From Alkalihalobacterium alkalinitrilicum (GTDB lineage Bacteria; Bacillota; Bacilli; Bacillales; Bacillaceae_F): a stretch of DNA of 64,000 bases. A model generated the notes under the pieces. That model saw only the letters and a list, made by a program, of their open reading frames with translations. It was not told the DNA's origin and did no database searches. The translations under genes and the position numbers were made by a program. The number at the start of each line of letters is the position of its first letter. Positions within the stretch are counted from its first letter, which is position 1. This document shows, piece by piece, positions 33,746-42,296 of this stretch. Where the stretch lies: positions 4,571,070 through 4,635,069 of the forward strand of contig NZ_KV917368.1 in NCBI RefSeq assembly GCF_002019605.1, given 5' to 3'.

Positions 33746-34045
33746 TTATCTTGCTTTTCGTTCCTCTACGACTTGTGGAAGATAATGCTTGTAATTTTGA
33801 AAACCGAAATAGGCGTTAGCAACACCTAATAAAGTAAAAATAATTCCAATAATAATATCTACTGTACTTCTTGGAAAGACGAGTAGATTAAGGCCAAAGA
33901 AAATAAGAAATGCACCTAGTGCAATATTGGCTCGAGTTTGCTGCCACTTCTTCTCAATTGTAGCCGTTGTACGCCAAAACTTTATTTTAAAATAAATAAA
34001 GAATGCGAGCGATATCACAATTAAAATAAGTAATGATTGTGTCAT
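33746..34045 (-). CDS. ytpI: YtpI-like membrane protein
   Basis: 99 residues from the ATG at 34045, placed nine bases after AGGAGGT. Three hydrophobic helices: ~4-18, then after a charged loop (FWRTTATIEKKWQQTRA) ~35-55 and ~58-80. Matches YtpI in size, topology and place between ytoI and nrnA. Function unknown. Confidence 0.85.
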   Translation of the reverse strand: MTQSLLILIVISLAFFIYFKIKFWRTTATIEKKWQQTRANIALGAFLIFFGLNLLVFPRSTVDIIIGIIFTLLGVANAYFGFQNYKHYLPQVVEERKAR

Positions 34046-34150
34046 GTATATAGGACCTCCTTTTGCTTTGTGTCCTTTCATTGGACAAGCGTCATTACAT
34101 ATTTTAACGTGAAAGGAATACTAAATCTAGTTTTCAAAGGAGAATGACAA

Positions 34151-35089
34151 ATGATTGAAACAATTTTAAAAAAAATTGTGGAGTATGAGACGATCATTAT
34201 CCATCGCCACGAACGTCCTGATCCAGATGCGATCGGTTCCCAAGTAGGGTTAGCGGAATTAATAAAATCGACATTCGAAAATAAGAAAGTATTTGTGGTC
34301 GGTGAGGAAGAACCTTCATTAAATTTTTTAGCGACGATGGACGAAATTGAGGATACTACATATACAGGTGCTTTGGTGATCGTTTGTGATACAGCGAATA
34401 CGGAACGGATTAGTGATCAACGATACGATAAGGGCGATTTCCTGATTAAAATCGATCATCATCCAAACGAAGACCCTTATGGAGATATTGTCTGGGTGAA
34501 TACCGAAGCGAGTTCTGTCTGTGAAATGATCGTAGAACTGTATTTAGAAGCGAAAAATTATGTCTTAACCGATCAATCCGCTTTACTATTGTATTCAGGA
34601 ATTGTGGGGGATACGGGACGGTTTCGCTATTCAAATACTACGTCGAAAACACACCGATACATAAGCGAGTTATTACAATTAAACATTGATCAGACGATGT
34701 TTTATTCAAACCTATATAAAAAAGATGAAAAGATGACTCGTCTTGAAGGATATATCCTCCAACATTTTGAGATGGATGACAGGGGACTAGGAATCATGAA
34801 TTTAACAAAGGATGTTCTCCAAAAGTTTAAGGTTACCGCAAATGAATCTTCTCAATTGGTGAATTCTTTTAGTGATGTTGAAGGTCTAAAAGCATGGGTA
34901 TTTTTTGTAGAAGATGAAGATAGTGGAGACATTCGAGTGCGATTACGTTCGAAAGGTCCCCACGTTCATCAGATTGCACAAAAGTATCGTGGTGGCGGTC
35001 ATCCGATGGCTTCGGGAGCGAAAGCAAAAGATTGGAATGAGACAAAGCTCATTATTAAGGATTTACTTGAAGCTTGTAAAACAAAATAA
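34151..35089 (+). CDS. nrnA: NanoRNase / pAp phosphatase NrnA
   Basis: DHH-DHHA1 phosphoesterase that finishes RNA decay by degrading 2-5-mers and dephosphorylates 3'-phosphoadenosine 5'-phosphate. Motifs: HRHERPDPDAIGSQ (metal site), VCDTAN, IDHHPN (~110) and the C-terminal GGGHPMASGA of the DHHA1 domain. 312 residues, standard. Corresponds to ytqI of B. subtilis. The last base of its stop codon is the first base of a family B repeat, followed by a strong terminator and repeat A. Confidence 0.95.
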   Translation: MIETILKKIVEYETIIIHRHERPDPDAIGSQVGLAELIKSTFENKKVFVVGEEEPSLNFLATMDEIEDTTYTGALVIVCDTANTERISDQRYDKGDFLIKIDHHPNEDPYGDIVWVNTEASSVCEMIVELYLEAKNYVLTDQSALLLYSGIVGDTGRFRYSNTTSKTHRYISELLQLNIDQTMFYSNLYKKDEKMTRLEGYILQHFEMDDRGLGIMNLTKDVLQKFKVTANESSQLVNSFSDVEGLKAWVFFVEDEDSGDIRVRLRSKGPHVHQIAQKYRGGGHPMASGAKAKDWNETKLIIKDLLEACKTK

Positions 35090-35207
35090 GCGAACTTGTT
35101 TGAGCAAGCTGGACCATCGGGTAATCCGATGGAGTCTTGACTCCACCTGATTAGAACTTCCCACCTACGCTAATAGGTAGTGGTCTTCACCCTAAAAACT
35201 GAAACAG
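35089..35207 (+). repeat. Dispersed repeat B, copy 2
   Basis: AGCGAACTTG starts at the last base of the nrnA stop codon. Stems: CCATCGG/CCGATGG near 35113, GGAGTC/GACTCC near 35129 and CCACCTA/TAGGTAGTGG near 35161. Ends near CTGAAACAG. Confidence 0.85.
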
Positions 35208-35211
35208 ATAA

Positions 35212-35263
35212 AGAGAGACTTCCAAAAAATTCTACGATCGGAATTTTGGAAGCCTCTCTTTTT
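35212..35263 (+). terminator. Strong terminator after nrnA
   Basis: AGAGAG-a-CTTCCAAAA pairs with the mirrored arm ending CTCTCT at 35259, then TTTTT. About 18 pairs with one mismatch. It lies between a B and an A repeat copy. Confidence 0.92.
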
Positions 35264-35265
35264 GT

Positions 35266-35420
35266 TTATCCCGCATCAACTGGCAGTAATATCCCCACTT
35301 CAAGACTTCGAAGAATCAAAGAAGGATAAGTGGGGGATAAACTGCCAGTAAGTGCCTGATTGGTTCAACTAACCATCAGTGGGGGAAGAGGAAAACCTCA
35401 CTGATGGAAGTTTCACTTTA
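35266..35420 (+). repeat. Dispersed repeat A, copy 5 (long form, best folded)
   Basis: Two hairpins. First: ACTGGCAGT against ACTGCCAGT and CCCCACTT against AAGTGGGG, with CTTCGAAG at the tip. Second: CCATCAGTG against CACTGATGG. Ends TTTCACTTTA two bases inside the convergent 69-aa gene's stop. Confidence 0.9.
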
Positions 35421-35627
35421 TTCTTTTTTGTTTGCTGGAATAAACCACGAACCCATTTCGGTAACATCTTCGTATACTTCAATACCTTCTTTGGCCAGCT
35501 GCTTTTTTATCATCTCGGATACTTCTTTTGATTCAGCGAATGCAGAATACCCTGCCTTTAACTTTTCTACTTTTTTTAACGCCATTTCTTTTCGATTAAT
35601 TACCATTTCTTTTCCAGTAACATCCAT
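35418..35627 (-). CDS. Conserved hypothetical protein, 69 aa
   Basis: ATG at 35627 after AGGAGGTGCTTTAC; the frame extends three codons upstream into that site. A soluble, Lys/Glu-rich protein (MDVTGKEMVINRKEMALKKVEKL...), predicted helical at the N terminus with a C-terminal EVYEDVTEMGSWFIP strand. Clear ribosome site and coding character. No family recognised. Its stop codon lies in the right end of repeat A copy 5. Confidence 0.72.
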   Translation of the reverse strand: MDVTGKEMVINRKEMALKKVEKLKAGYSAFAESKEVSEMIKKQLAKEGIEVYEDVTEMGSWFIPANKKE

Positions 35628-35774
35628 GTAAAGCACCTCCTACGGATTGGAGTGATTTGTTCGTTTTAGACAAATATGCTAATTCTATTATAACGGAAAA
35701 GAAAGAGAAATGAGAGTATTTTGCAATAATTTTCACAAATTTTCTACTTAGTAAATCTTGTGTTAAATGAGATG

Positions 35775-36278
35775 TTATGGGGCTAGTTCTATTTTCATAT
35801 GAAGAACTAATGTGGTGTATAAGTGAACTTGTTCTACTTTTAATTTGTAACGATTGTCACCAATTTCAAATACCGTATTTTCAATTGTTCGAATCATTAA
35901 TTCCTCTGTAGCAGAAACCGTTGCAATGTCTTTTCCTTTTAAAAAACGAAGTTCATTCAAACCTTTTTGTTTTAATTCATATAACGTTAATTCACTTAGT
36001 TTTACTTGTTTTTCATTTGTAAAGTACATTTCTAGCTCTTGGATCGTCAGCTTCTTTTCATTTTCCTCATTCAATTTTTTTTCGACGCTTCTTAACGTTT
36101 CAATGTCTTGTTTTAAAGAGTCGATCGTAATCTGTTGTTTTTTTATTTCACTAACTAATGTTTCGTTAATGGTTCCAAATTCGTAGACAAAAAACACCCA
36201 ACCGATAATCATTCCAATAATAATGCCAGCAAAGAAACGTTGCCAACCTGGTCGCTTGTAATATGGAGGAACTCTCAT
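35775..36278 (-). CDS. ytrI: Sporulation membrane protein YtrI
   Basis: 167 residues: a basic N terminus (YYKRPGWQRF), one membrane helix (~14-33), a coiled coil (~40-75) and a C-terminal beta-rich part. YtrI of B. subtilis is made in the mother cell and is needed for efficient sporulation and spore resistance; its molecular job is unknown. The ATG follows AGGAGTAG. ytrH lies 6 bp upstream, forming the conserved operon. Confidence 0.9.
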   Translation of the reverse strand: MRVPPYYKRPGWQRFFAGIIIGMIIGWVFFVYEFGTINETLVSEIKKQQITIDSLKQDIETLRSVEKKLNEENEKKLTIQELEMYFTNEKQVKLSELTLYELKQKGLNELRFLKGKDIATVSATEELMIRTIENTVFEIGDNRYKLKVEQVHLYTTLVLHMKIELAP

Positions 36279-36284
36279 AAATCA

Positions 36285-36608
36285 CTACTCCTGGGTTAGC
36301 CATTGAATAATCGTTGTCCCGGCTTGAGCGCCACATAGGGCAGAAAAAATCATTAAAAGCGTTTTGAAAATATCATCATGTGTTCCTTGAAATAGACCAC
36401 GTTCTAAGCTCGTAAACGCATCAAATGTACCACCTATGGCTGCGACAATCGCCCATATCTTTAAACTTGCTGCTAATTCACTTATCTTTTGCAATGGGGG
36501 TTCCCCGATTAAAAATGCACTAATACCACCAATAATAGCACCACCTATGATTACACCAAAAGCAACGAAGAAGTCTACAACGAGAGTAGCAGCAAAATTT
36601 CGGTCCAT
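36285..36608 (-). CDS. ytrH: Sporulation membrane protein YtrH
   Basis: 107 residues with three hydrophobic segments (~8-30, ~48-66 and ~85-102), Gly-rich first helix GVIIGGAIIGGISAF. YtrH works with YtrI in the mother cell in sporulation. AAAGGAGAGG site before the ATG. A candidate sigma-E promoter lies 44 bp upstream. Divergent from dnaE, as in B. subtilis. Confidence 0.93.
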   Translation of the reverse strand: MDRNFAATLVVDFFVAFGVIIGGAIIGGISAFLIGEPPLQKISELAASLKIWAIVAAIGGTFDAFTSLERGLFQGTHDDIFKTLLMIFSALCGAQAGTTIIQWLTQE

Positions 36609-36651
36609 ATAGAACCTCTCCTTTTTCTAAACAAGATGAATTCCTTTCTAT

Positions 36652-36682
36652 CATGTATAGCTCGTCTTTAGTGATAATATGC
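36652..36682 (-). promoter_or_regulatory. Candidate sigma-E promoter of ytrHI
   Basis: On the minus strand GCATATT fits the -35 pattern KMATATT exactly; CTATACAT/TATACATG 15-16 bases later covers the ATACA core of the -10. Known sigma-E control of ytrHI supports it. Confidence 0.5.
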
Positions 36683-36755
36683 TTGTTTTTTCCTTTCGAG
36701 ACCTTCAATAGTATAATGAAAATAAAGGGTGCGTTAATCACCTTTAATGTGGGAA

Positions 36756-36770
36756 AGGTGCCTGGCACCT
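36756..36770. other. Perfect palindrome before dnaE
   Basis: AGGTGCC-T-GGCACCT, two 7-base arms around one base, 21 bp before the dnaE start, just upstream of its GGAAGGAG site. Could be an operator or a short mobile palindrome. Confidence 0.45.
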
Positions 36771-36791
36771 ATTAAGGGAAGGAGACGTCAG

Positions 36792-39700
36792 ATGAGTTTT
36801 GTCCATCTGCATGTACATACAGAATACAGTTTATTAACAGGCGCATGTCGGATCCGCGAAGTCGTACAAAGTGCAAAGGACAAAGGGTTTCAAGCACTAG
36901 CGATCACGGATAAAGGTGTTCTTTTTGGGGCAATTCCTTTTTATAAAGAGTGTTTAGCAAAAGGAATTAAGCCTATTATCGGACTGGAGTTAAAGGTAAC
37001 GAATGCCGATCAAACAAAAGCTTACCCCATTCTTTTTTATGCTAAAAATAGAATAGGATATCAACATTTAATTCAACTTTCAACGCTTGCGAATCGTCAC
37101 CCTCACCAAACAGTTGATTTAGATAGTGTCCTCAAATACAAGGATGGTTTAATCGTTGTCATTGGGTATGAAAAGGGACTAATTCTTGATGCCATCTACT
37201 CCAATAATCAACAGGAGTTGGAGCAATTTCTCAGACAGTTGAAGGCAAAAATAAGTTTGACTGATCTGTATATCGAAATTCAAATTCATCACAGAGAAGA
37301 TTTAGTTATACTGAATAAAGTTGTAGAACTAGCTATGTTCTATGAAATTGAAGTAGTTGCTTCTAACCATGTTCATTTTACGGATCAAGAGCAAGTATTA
37401 GCTTATGAAACCGTAAACAGCATTCGAGAAGGGAAATGGGTTGAACGTGATGATCTTCGCCATGAGCAGTATTATTTAAAAACGGCAGAAGAAATGAATA
37501 TCCTTTTTAAAAAATACGTTAGCTTTTTAGCCAATTCAGTAAAGATTGCTGATCGTTGTTCGCTATCGCTTTCGCTTGGTACTATACAACTACCGAAATT
37601 TCCGCTAACTGGAGATGTTACGAGTGATCGTTTTCTCTATGAAAAATGTCTTGAACAAATGACATTAAAGTATGCTGATATTACGGATGTAATAAAAGAA
37701 CGACTTCGTTATGAACTACAAGTCATTTCGACCATGGGTTTTAGTGACTACTTTTTAATCGTATGGGATTTTATGAAGTTTGCTAGCGACGCGGGAATGA
37801 TAACAGGACCAGGAAGGGGTTCGGCTGCAGGTTCATTAGTTGCTTATTTGTTAGACATTACTAAGATTGATCCAATCCAATACGGTTTATTGTTTGAACG
37901 GTTTTTAAATCCAGAACGGATAACGATGCCGGATATTGACATTGATTTTCCAGATCATAGACGTGATGAAGTGATTGACTATGTCCGTCAAAAATATGGT
38001 GAAGAGCATGTAGCACAAATCATTACTTTTGGTACGTTAGCAGCAAGAGCAGCAGTTCGTGATGTGGGCCGAGTGATGAACATCGATAGTCGAATTATTG
38101 ATAGGGTGGCTAAGCTGATCCCCAACACACCAGGGATTAAGTTAGAAATCGCATGGATGGAAAATAAAAAATTACAGCAAATCGTTCAAGATACACCTGT
38201 TGCCAAACGGTTGTATGAAGCAGCACGGTTAGTAGAAGGATTACCTCGACATACGTCTACTCATGCTGCAGGAGTTGTGATGAGTTCAACACGTTTAACG
38301 GATCATGTGCCTTTATTAATCGATGAACAACGAACAGCTTTGACGCAATATTCAATGGGCGTATTAGAGGAAATTGGCTTATTGAAAATGGATTTTTTAG
38401 GTCTACGGAACTTAACGCTTTTGGAGCAAATTGTATTTGCTGTTAAAAAAAGTACAGGTGAGACCTTAAATATCGATGCATTGCCACTTGATGATTCTAA
38501 AACGTTTGAGTTGCTATGCAAGGGTGAAACAACAGGGGTATTTCAACTAGAGTCTCAAGGGATGAGAAGAGTATTACAGCAGCTGCAACCATCTGAGTTT
38601 GAAGATATTGTTGCTGTTAACGCTCTTTATCGACCAGGTCCTATGGAGTTTATTGGGACCTATATTGATGGAAAGCATAATCGTCGAAAAGTAATCTACC
38701 CACATCCGCATTTGGAACCAATATTAAAGCCAACATATGGTGTTATCGTTTATCAAGAGCAAATTATGCAGATTGCAGCAACGATGGCAGGGTTCTCACT
38801 AGGGGAAGCCGATTTATTGAGACGTGCGGTCAGTAAGAAAAAGCGAGATGTGTTAGAAGAACAGCGATTTAAGTTTGTGAAAGGCGCGAAACAACAAGGG
38901 TATGATGAAAAGAGTGCAAATGATGTTTATAACATGATCGTCCGCTTTGCTAACTATGGCTTTAACCGTAGTCATGCCGTCGCTTATAGTATGATTGCGT
39001 ATCAATTAGCATATTTAAAAGCGAACTATCCGACATCGTTTTATGCTGCTTTGTTTTCAAGTGTTGTTTTTCATCAAGAAAAATTAAGTCAATATATAGC
39101 GGAAGCGAAAAATCACGGCATTAAGATATTACCACCACATATTAATCGTAGCTCCTATACTTTTTCTATGGAGGAGCAAGGAATTCGCTTTGGTTTTGCG
39201 CCAATTCGATATGTGGGGGAAAAAGCGGCTTCAGAAATCATCAGCAAACGAAACAACAAGGATTATAAGGATTTATTTGATTTTTGTGCCAGAGTGGACA
39301 TGCGTGCAGTAACGAAACGAGCCATTGAAGCTCTCGTTGTTGCAGGTTGCTTTGATACATTTGGTTATCACCGTGCTCAATTACTAGCTACTCTAGATGA
39401 TGCACTCGAGTATGGAGAAGAAGTTATGAAAAATCATAAAATGAACGGACAGCTATTTTCACTTGAAATGGAGCGACCAAGTTACTACTCAGTTCCACCA
39501 TTTAGTGAAGAAGAGCTTCTCCACTATGAATTAGAAGTGACAGGATTGTATCTATCAGGGCACCCGCTTTTAAAGTATTCTTCTATTTTAAAAACATACC
39601 ATCGGGTGTCCACGAATCAAGCTAGTATCGGAAGTCGAGGATCGAAGCAAACGATTGCGGGATTTTTACAAAGTGTCAGAAGGATAAAAACGAAAAAAGG

Positions 39701-40139
39701 GGAAGAAATGGGCTTTATTCGTATACAGGATGATGTAGGTGAACTAGAAGTCGTTATATTTCCAAAAAGTTGGCAACACTATAATCACCTTTTAAAAGAA
39801 AAAGAATTAGTGCTAGTAGAACTGCAAATAGATGAAAAACAAGATAGACGGTCATTCATTGTTCAACATCTAGCATTATTAAAAGATATAAAAGAAAAAA
39901 AGAAAGAAACAAGAATATTTTTACGAGTGCAGGAAAATCATGAAAAGAAGGAGATACTTGAAAAGGTAAAAGAAATTCTCTTATACCATAATGGAGATGC
40001 ACAAGTTATTTTATTTTACGAAGAAACAAATAAGAAAGTTGTTTTATCCGAACAATATTCGATAAGTAGTACAGGTGAGGAGATCAGGCAGTTACAGAAC
40101 CTTCTAGGAACGAAAAATGTTGTGATTAAAAGTGAATAA
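36792..40139 (+). CDS. dnaE: DNA polymerase III alpha subunit DnaE
   Basis: Second replicative polymerase of Gram-positives; in B. subtilis it extends primers on the lagging strand before handing over to PolC. Start at the ATG at 36792 after GGAAGGAG, giving 1115 residues, the same length as B. subtilis DnaE. Order: PHP domain (FVHLHVHTEYSLL at the start), polymerase palm with GPGRGSAAGSLV (~339-350) and catalytic PDIDIDFPD (~380-388), fingers, helix-hairpin-helix region, and C-terminal OB fold (~960-1040). No 3'-5' exonuclease motif is visible, in line with DnaE. Confidence 0.98.
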   Translation: MSFVHLHVHTEYSLLTGACRIREVVQSAKDKGFQALAITDKGVLFGAIPFYKECLAKGIKPIIGLELKVTNADQTKAYPILFYAKNRIGYQHLIQLSTLANRHPHQTVDLDSVLKYKDGLIVVIGYEKGLILDAIYSNNQQELEQFLRQLKAKISLTDLYIEIQIHHREDLVILNKVVELAMFYEIEVVASNHVHFTDQEQVLAYETVNSIREGKWVERDDLRHEQYYLKTAEEMNILFKKYVSFLANSVKIADRCSLSLSLGTIQLPKFPLTGDVTSDRFLYEKCLEQMTLKYADITDVIKERLRYELQVISTMGFSDYFLIVWDFMKFASDAGMITGPGRGSAAGSLVAYLLDITKIDPIQYGLLFERFLNPERITMPDIDIDFPDHRRDEVIDYVRQKYGEEHVAQIITFGTLAARAAVRDVGRVMNIDSRIIDRVAKLIPNTPGIKLEIAWMENKKLQQIVQDTPVAKRLYEAARLVEGLPRHTSTHAAGVVMSSTRLTDHVPLLIDEQRTALTQYSMGVLEEIGLLKMDFLGLRNLTLLEQIVFAVKKSTGETLNIDALPLDDSKTFELLCKGETTGVFQLESQGMRRVLQQLQPSEFEDIVAVNALYRPGPMEFIGTYIDGKHNRRKVIYPHPHLEPILKPTYGVIVYQEQIMQIAATMAGFSLGEADLLRRAVSKKKRDVLEEQRFKFVKGAKQQGYDEKSANDVYNMIVRFANYGFNRSHAVAYSMIAYQLAYLKANYPTSFYAALFSSVVFHQEKLSQYIAEAKNHGIKILPPHINRSSYTFSMEEQGIRFGFAPIRYVGEKAASEIISKRNNKDYKDLFDFCARVDMRAVTKRAIEALVVAGCFDTFGYHRAQLLATLDDALEYGEEVMKNHKMNGQLFSLEMERPSYYSVPPFSEEELLHYELEVTGLYLSGHPLLKYSSILKTYHRVSTNQASIGSRGSKQTIAGFLQSVRRIKTKKGEEMGFIRIQDDVGELEVVIFPKSWQHYNHLLKEKELVLVELQIDEKQDRRSFIVQHLALLKDIKEKKKETRIFLRVQENHEKKEILEKVKEILLYHNGDAQVILFYEETNKKVVLSEQYSISSTGEEIRQLQNLLGTKNVVIKSE

Positions 40140-40162
40140 GTAGTGTAACAATTTGTCGGGTC

Positions 40163-40199
40163 TGGTATAATAAAATTCAGTTTGTTAGTGGTCAGACCA
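40163..40199 (+). promoter_or_regulatory. Extended -10 promoter with a FadR/GntR-type operator before ytsJ
   Basis: TGGTATAAT (40163-40171) is an extended -10. TGGTCAGACCA (40189-40199) just downstream is a perfect inverted repeat of the type bound by FadR-subfamily GntR regulators. Such a regulator is encoded right after ytsJ (41520), so this is probably its operator, acting as a roadblock at about +12 to +22. Confidence 0.6.
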
Positions 40200-40262
40200 G
40201 TAAAGTCTGAACGAATCTAAAAAGTATTCGATAATAGGATGAGAGAGAAGGAGAGAATGCAC

Positions 40263-41495
40263 ATGTCGACAATTAGAGAAGAAGCCCTACATATGCATCG
40301 TGTGAATCAAGGAAAATTAGAATCGAAATCAAAGGTTGCGGTCCGTAATGCGTATGATTTAAGTCTTGCGTATTCCCCAGGTGTCGCAGAGCCTTGTAAA
40401 GAAATTTTTGATAATGTAGAAAACGTTTATGAATATACGATGAAAGGTAATATGGTTGCTGTCGTATCAGATGGTACTGCAGTACTTGGACTAGGGAACA
40501 TCGGCCCAGAGGCAGCTTTACCAGTAATGGAAGGGAAAGCTGTATTATTCAAGTCATTTGCAGGTGTGGATGCATTTCCAATTTGCCTAAAAACGAATGA
40601 TGTAGAAAAAATTATCGAAACCGTCAAGCTTCTAGAACCTACGTTTGGTGGTGTGAACTTAGAAGATATTGCTGCTCCGAACTGTTTCGTAATTGAAGAA
40701 CGTTTAAAAAGAGAAACGAACATACCTATTTTCCATGACGACCAACATGGTACAGCCATTGTTACATTAGCTGGATTAATTAACGCATTGAAATTAACGG
40801 GTAAAAAAATGTCTCAAATTAAAGTAGTTGCTAATGGTGCTGGTGCAGCAGGGATTGCCATTATAAAACTAATGCATAGTATGGGTGTGCGAGATATTAT
40901 TATGTGTGATTCAAAAGGCGCGATTTATGAAGGACGTCCACATGGTATGAATGACGTGAAAGCGGAAGTTGCTAAATTCACAAATCGTGAACATAAAGAG
41001 GGAAATCTCGAAGACGTAATTAAAGGAACAGATGTATTTATTGGTGTATCTGTTGCTGGTGCGCTTACAAAAGAAATGATTGAAAGCATGAATGATGATC
41101 CAACGATTTTTGCGATGGCTAATCCAGTTCCTGAAATTATGCCAGAGGATGCAAAAGCGGCGGGAGCGAAAGTAATTGGTACAGGACGCTCGGATTTTCC
41201 TAACCAAGTGAACAATGTTTTAGCATTCCCAGGTATATTCCGCGGTGCATTAGATGTTCGTGCAACACATATAAACGAGGAAATGAAAGTAGCAGCTGTT
41301 CATGCGATAGCTAATTTAGTTAGTGAAGAGGAGTTAAATGCGGATTATGTGATCCCTGCTCCATTTGATGCAAGAGTAGCACCTGCAGTAGCGGCTGCAG
41401 TGGCGAAAGTAGCAATGGAAACAGGTGTAGCTCGTAAAAAAGTTGATCCTGAACAAGTGGCGGAAAAAACGAGAAAACTTGCTGTAATTGAATAG
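40263..41495 (+). CDS. ytsJ: NAD(P)-dependent malic enzyme
   Basis: Oxidative decarboxylation of malate to pyruvate; YtsJ is the main NADPH-producing malic enzyme of B. subtilis on malate. Start at the ATG at 40263, 410 residues. Motifs: SLAYSPGVAEPCKEI (malate/Tyr), AAPNCF(V)IEERL, the metal residues in FHDDQHGTAIV (~160-170) and the nucleotide site VVANGAGAAGIAI (~189-201). The long-chain mitochondrial type and a PTA domain are absent. A GntR regulator gene follows 24 bp later. Confidence 0.95.
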   Translation: MSTIREEALHMHRVNQGKLESKSKVAVRNAYDLSLAYSPGVAEPCKEIFDNVENVYEYTMKGNMVAVVSDGTAVLGLGNIGPEAALPVMEGKAVLFKSFAGVDAFPICLKTNDVEKIIETVKLLEPTFGGVNLEDIAAPNCFVIEERLKRETNIPIFHDDQHGTAIVTLAGLINALKLTGKKMSQIKVVANGAGAAGIAIIKLMHSMGVRDIIMCDSKGAIYEGRPHGMNDVKAEVAKFTNREHKEGNLEDVIKGTDVFIGVSVAGALTKEMIESMNDDPTIFAMANPVPEIMPEDAKAAGAKVIGTGRSDFPNQVNNVLAFPGIFRGALDVRATHINEEMKVAAVHAIANLVSEEELNADYVIPAPFDARVAPAVAAAVAKVAMETGVARKKVDPEQVAEKTRKLAVIE

Positions 41496-41519
41496 TATGA
41501 GCAAAAGGTTGTGACTCCC

Positions 41520-42185
41520 GTGGCTAATGACCAACCAAAGCTATATATTGAAATTATAAAACAACTTAATCAAATCATTCGGAATGATCAATTAAAAAGC
41601 GGAGATCGACTCCCATCTGAACGTGAACTAAGTGAACGTCTTCAGGTGGGACGTTCTTCTGTAAGGGAAGCCTTTCGAGCGTTAGAATTACTAGAATTAA
41701 TCGAAACCCGCCGCGGCGAAGGGACATTCATTAAAAAGGCTGGAAGTCATCGATTAGTCGAAATTATTTTATCTTTTATTTTAAATGATGAAAGTGCTAG
41801 ACAAGACCTTGCAGAGACGAGGAAAATTGTTGAGGTTGAAGCATTACGATTAGCGTGCCAACGAATCACAGATGAACAACTAGATACGTTAAACAAACTT
41901 ATCGAGAAATCGAAAAGTGAATGGCAACATGGAGATTTTCCTGTCGAAGAAGATTACTTATTTCATAAAACGATTGTAGAAGCTTGTCACAATGGTTTGT
42001 TGCTAAATCTATGGATTCCATTAGTAGAGTATAACAAAGTTGCCATTCGTGAGTCTTTAGCTCGCGAGGGAAGACCTGCAGCATCAATAGCAGAACACGA
42101 AAAGGTTTATGAAGCGTTATCGCGAAAATGCGAGCAGGAAGCTGTTGTTGCGCTAGAAGAGCATTTAAAAAATAGTCGATTTTAA
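41520..42185 (+). CDS. FadR-subfamily GntR transcriptional regulator
   Basis: 221 residues from the GTG at 41520; the in-frame GTG at 41511 is too close to AAAAGG. N-terminal winged HTH (~5-70) with SGDRLPSERELSERLQVGRSSVREAFRALE, then an all-helical FCD ligand domain with metal-type histidines in LFHKTI, AEHEKVY and LEEHL. Its place after ytsJ and before accD, with a TGGTCAGACCA site before ytsJ, suggests local control of malic enzyme and perhaps accDA by a carboxylic acid effector. The effector is unknown. Confidence 0.88.
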   Translation: MANDQPKLYIEIIKQLNQIIRNDQLKSGDRLPSERELSERLQVGRSSVREAFRALELLELIETRRGEGTFIKKAGSHRLVEIILSFILNDESARQDLAETRKIVEVEALRLACQRITDEQLDTLNKLIEKSKSEWQHGDFPVEEDYLFHKTIVEACHNGLLLNLWIPLVEYNKVAIRESLAREGRPAASIAEHEKVYEALSRKCEQEAVVALEEHLKNSRF

Positions 42186-42220
42186 TCGTTATTTCAAGAA
42201 CGATTGCAAATGGCCATTTA

Positions 42221-42250
42221 TTGCGGTTGAAGAAATGATTGTGATATGAT
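42221..42250 (+). promoter_or_regulatory. Candidate promoter of accDA
   Basis: TTGCGG (42221-42226), 18-bp spacer, TATGAT (42245-42250), 46 bp before the accD start. No recognisable FapR site next to it. Confidence 0.5.
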
Positions 42251-42296
42251 TATGTAAATTTTGATAGTATCTCTAAGTACAGAGAGAGGTGTTAAT

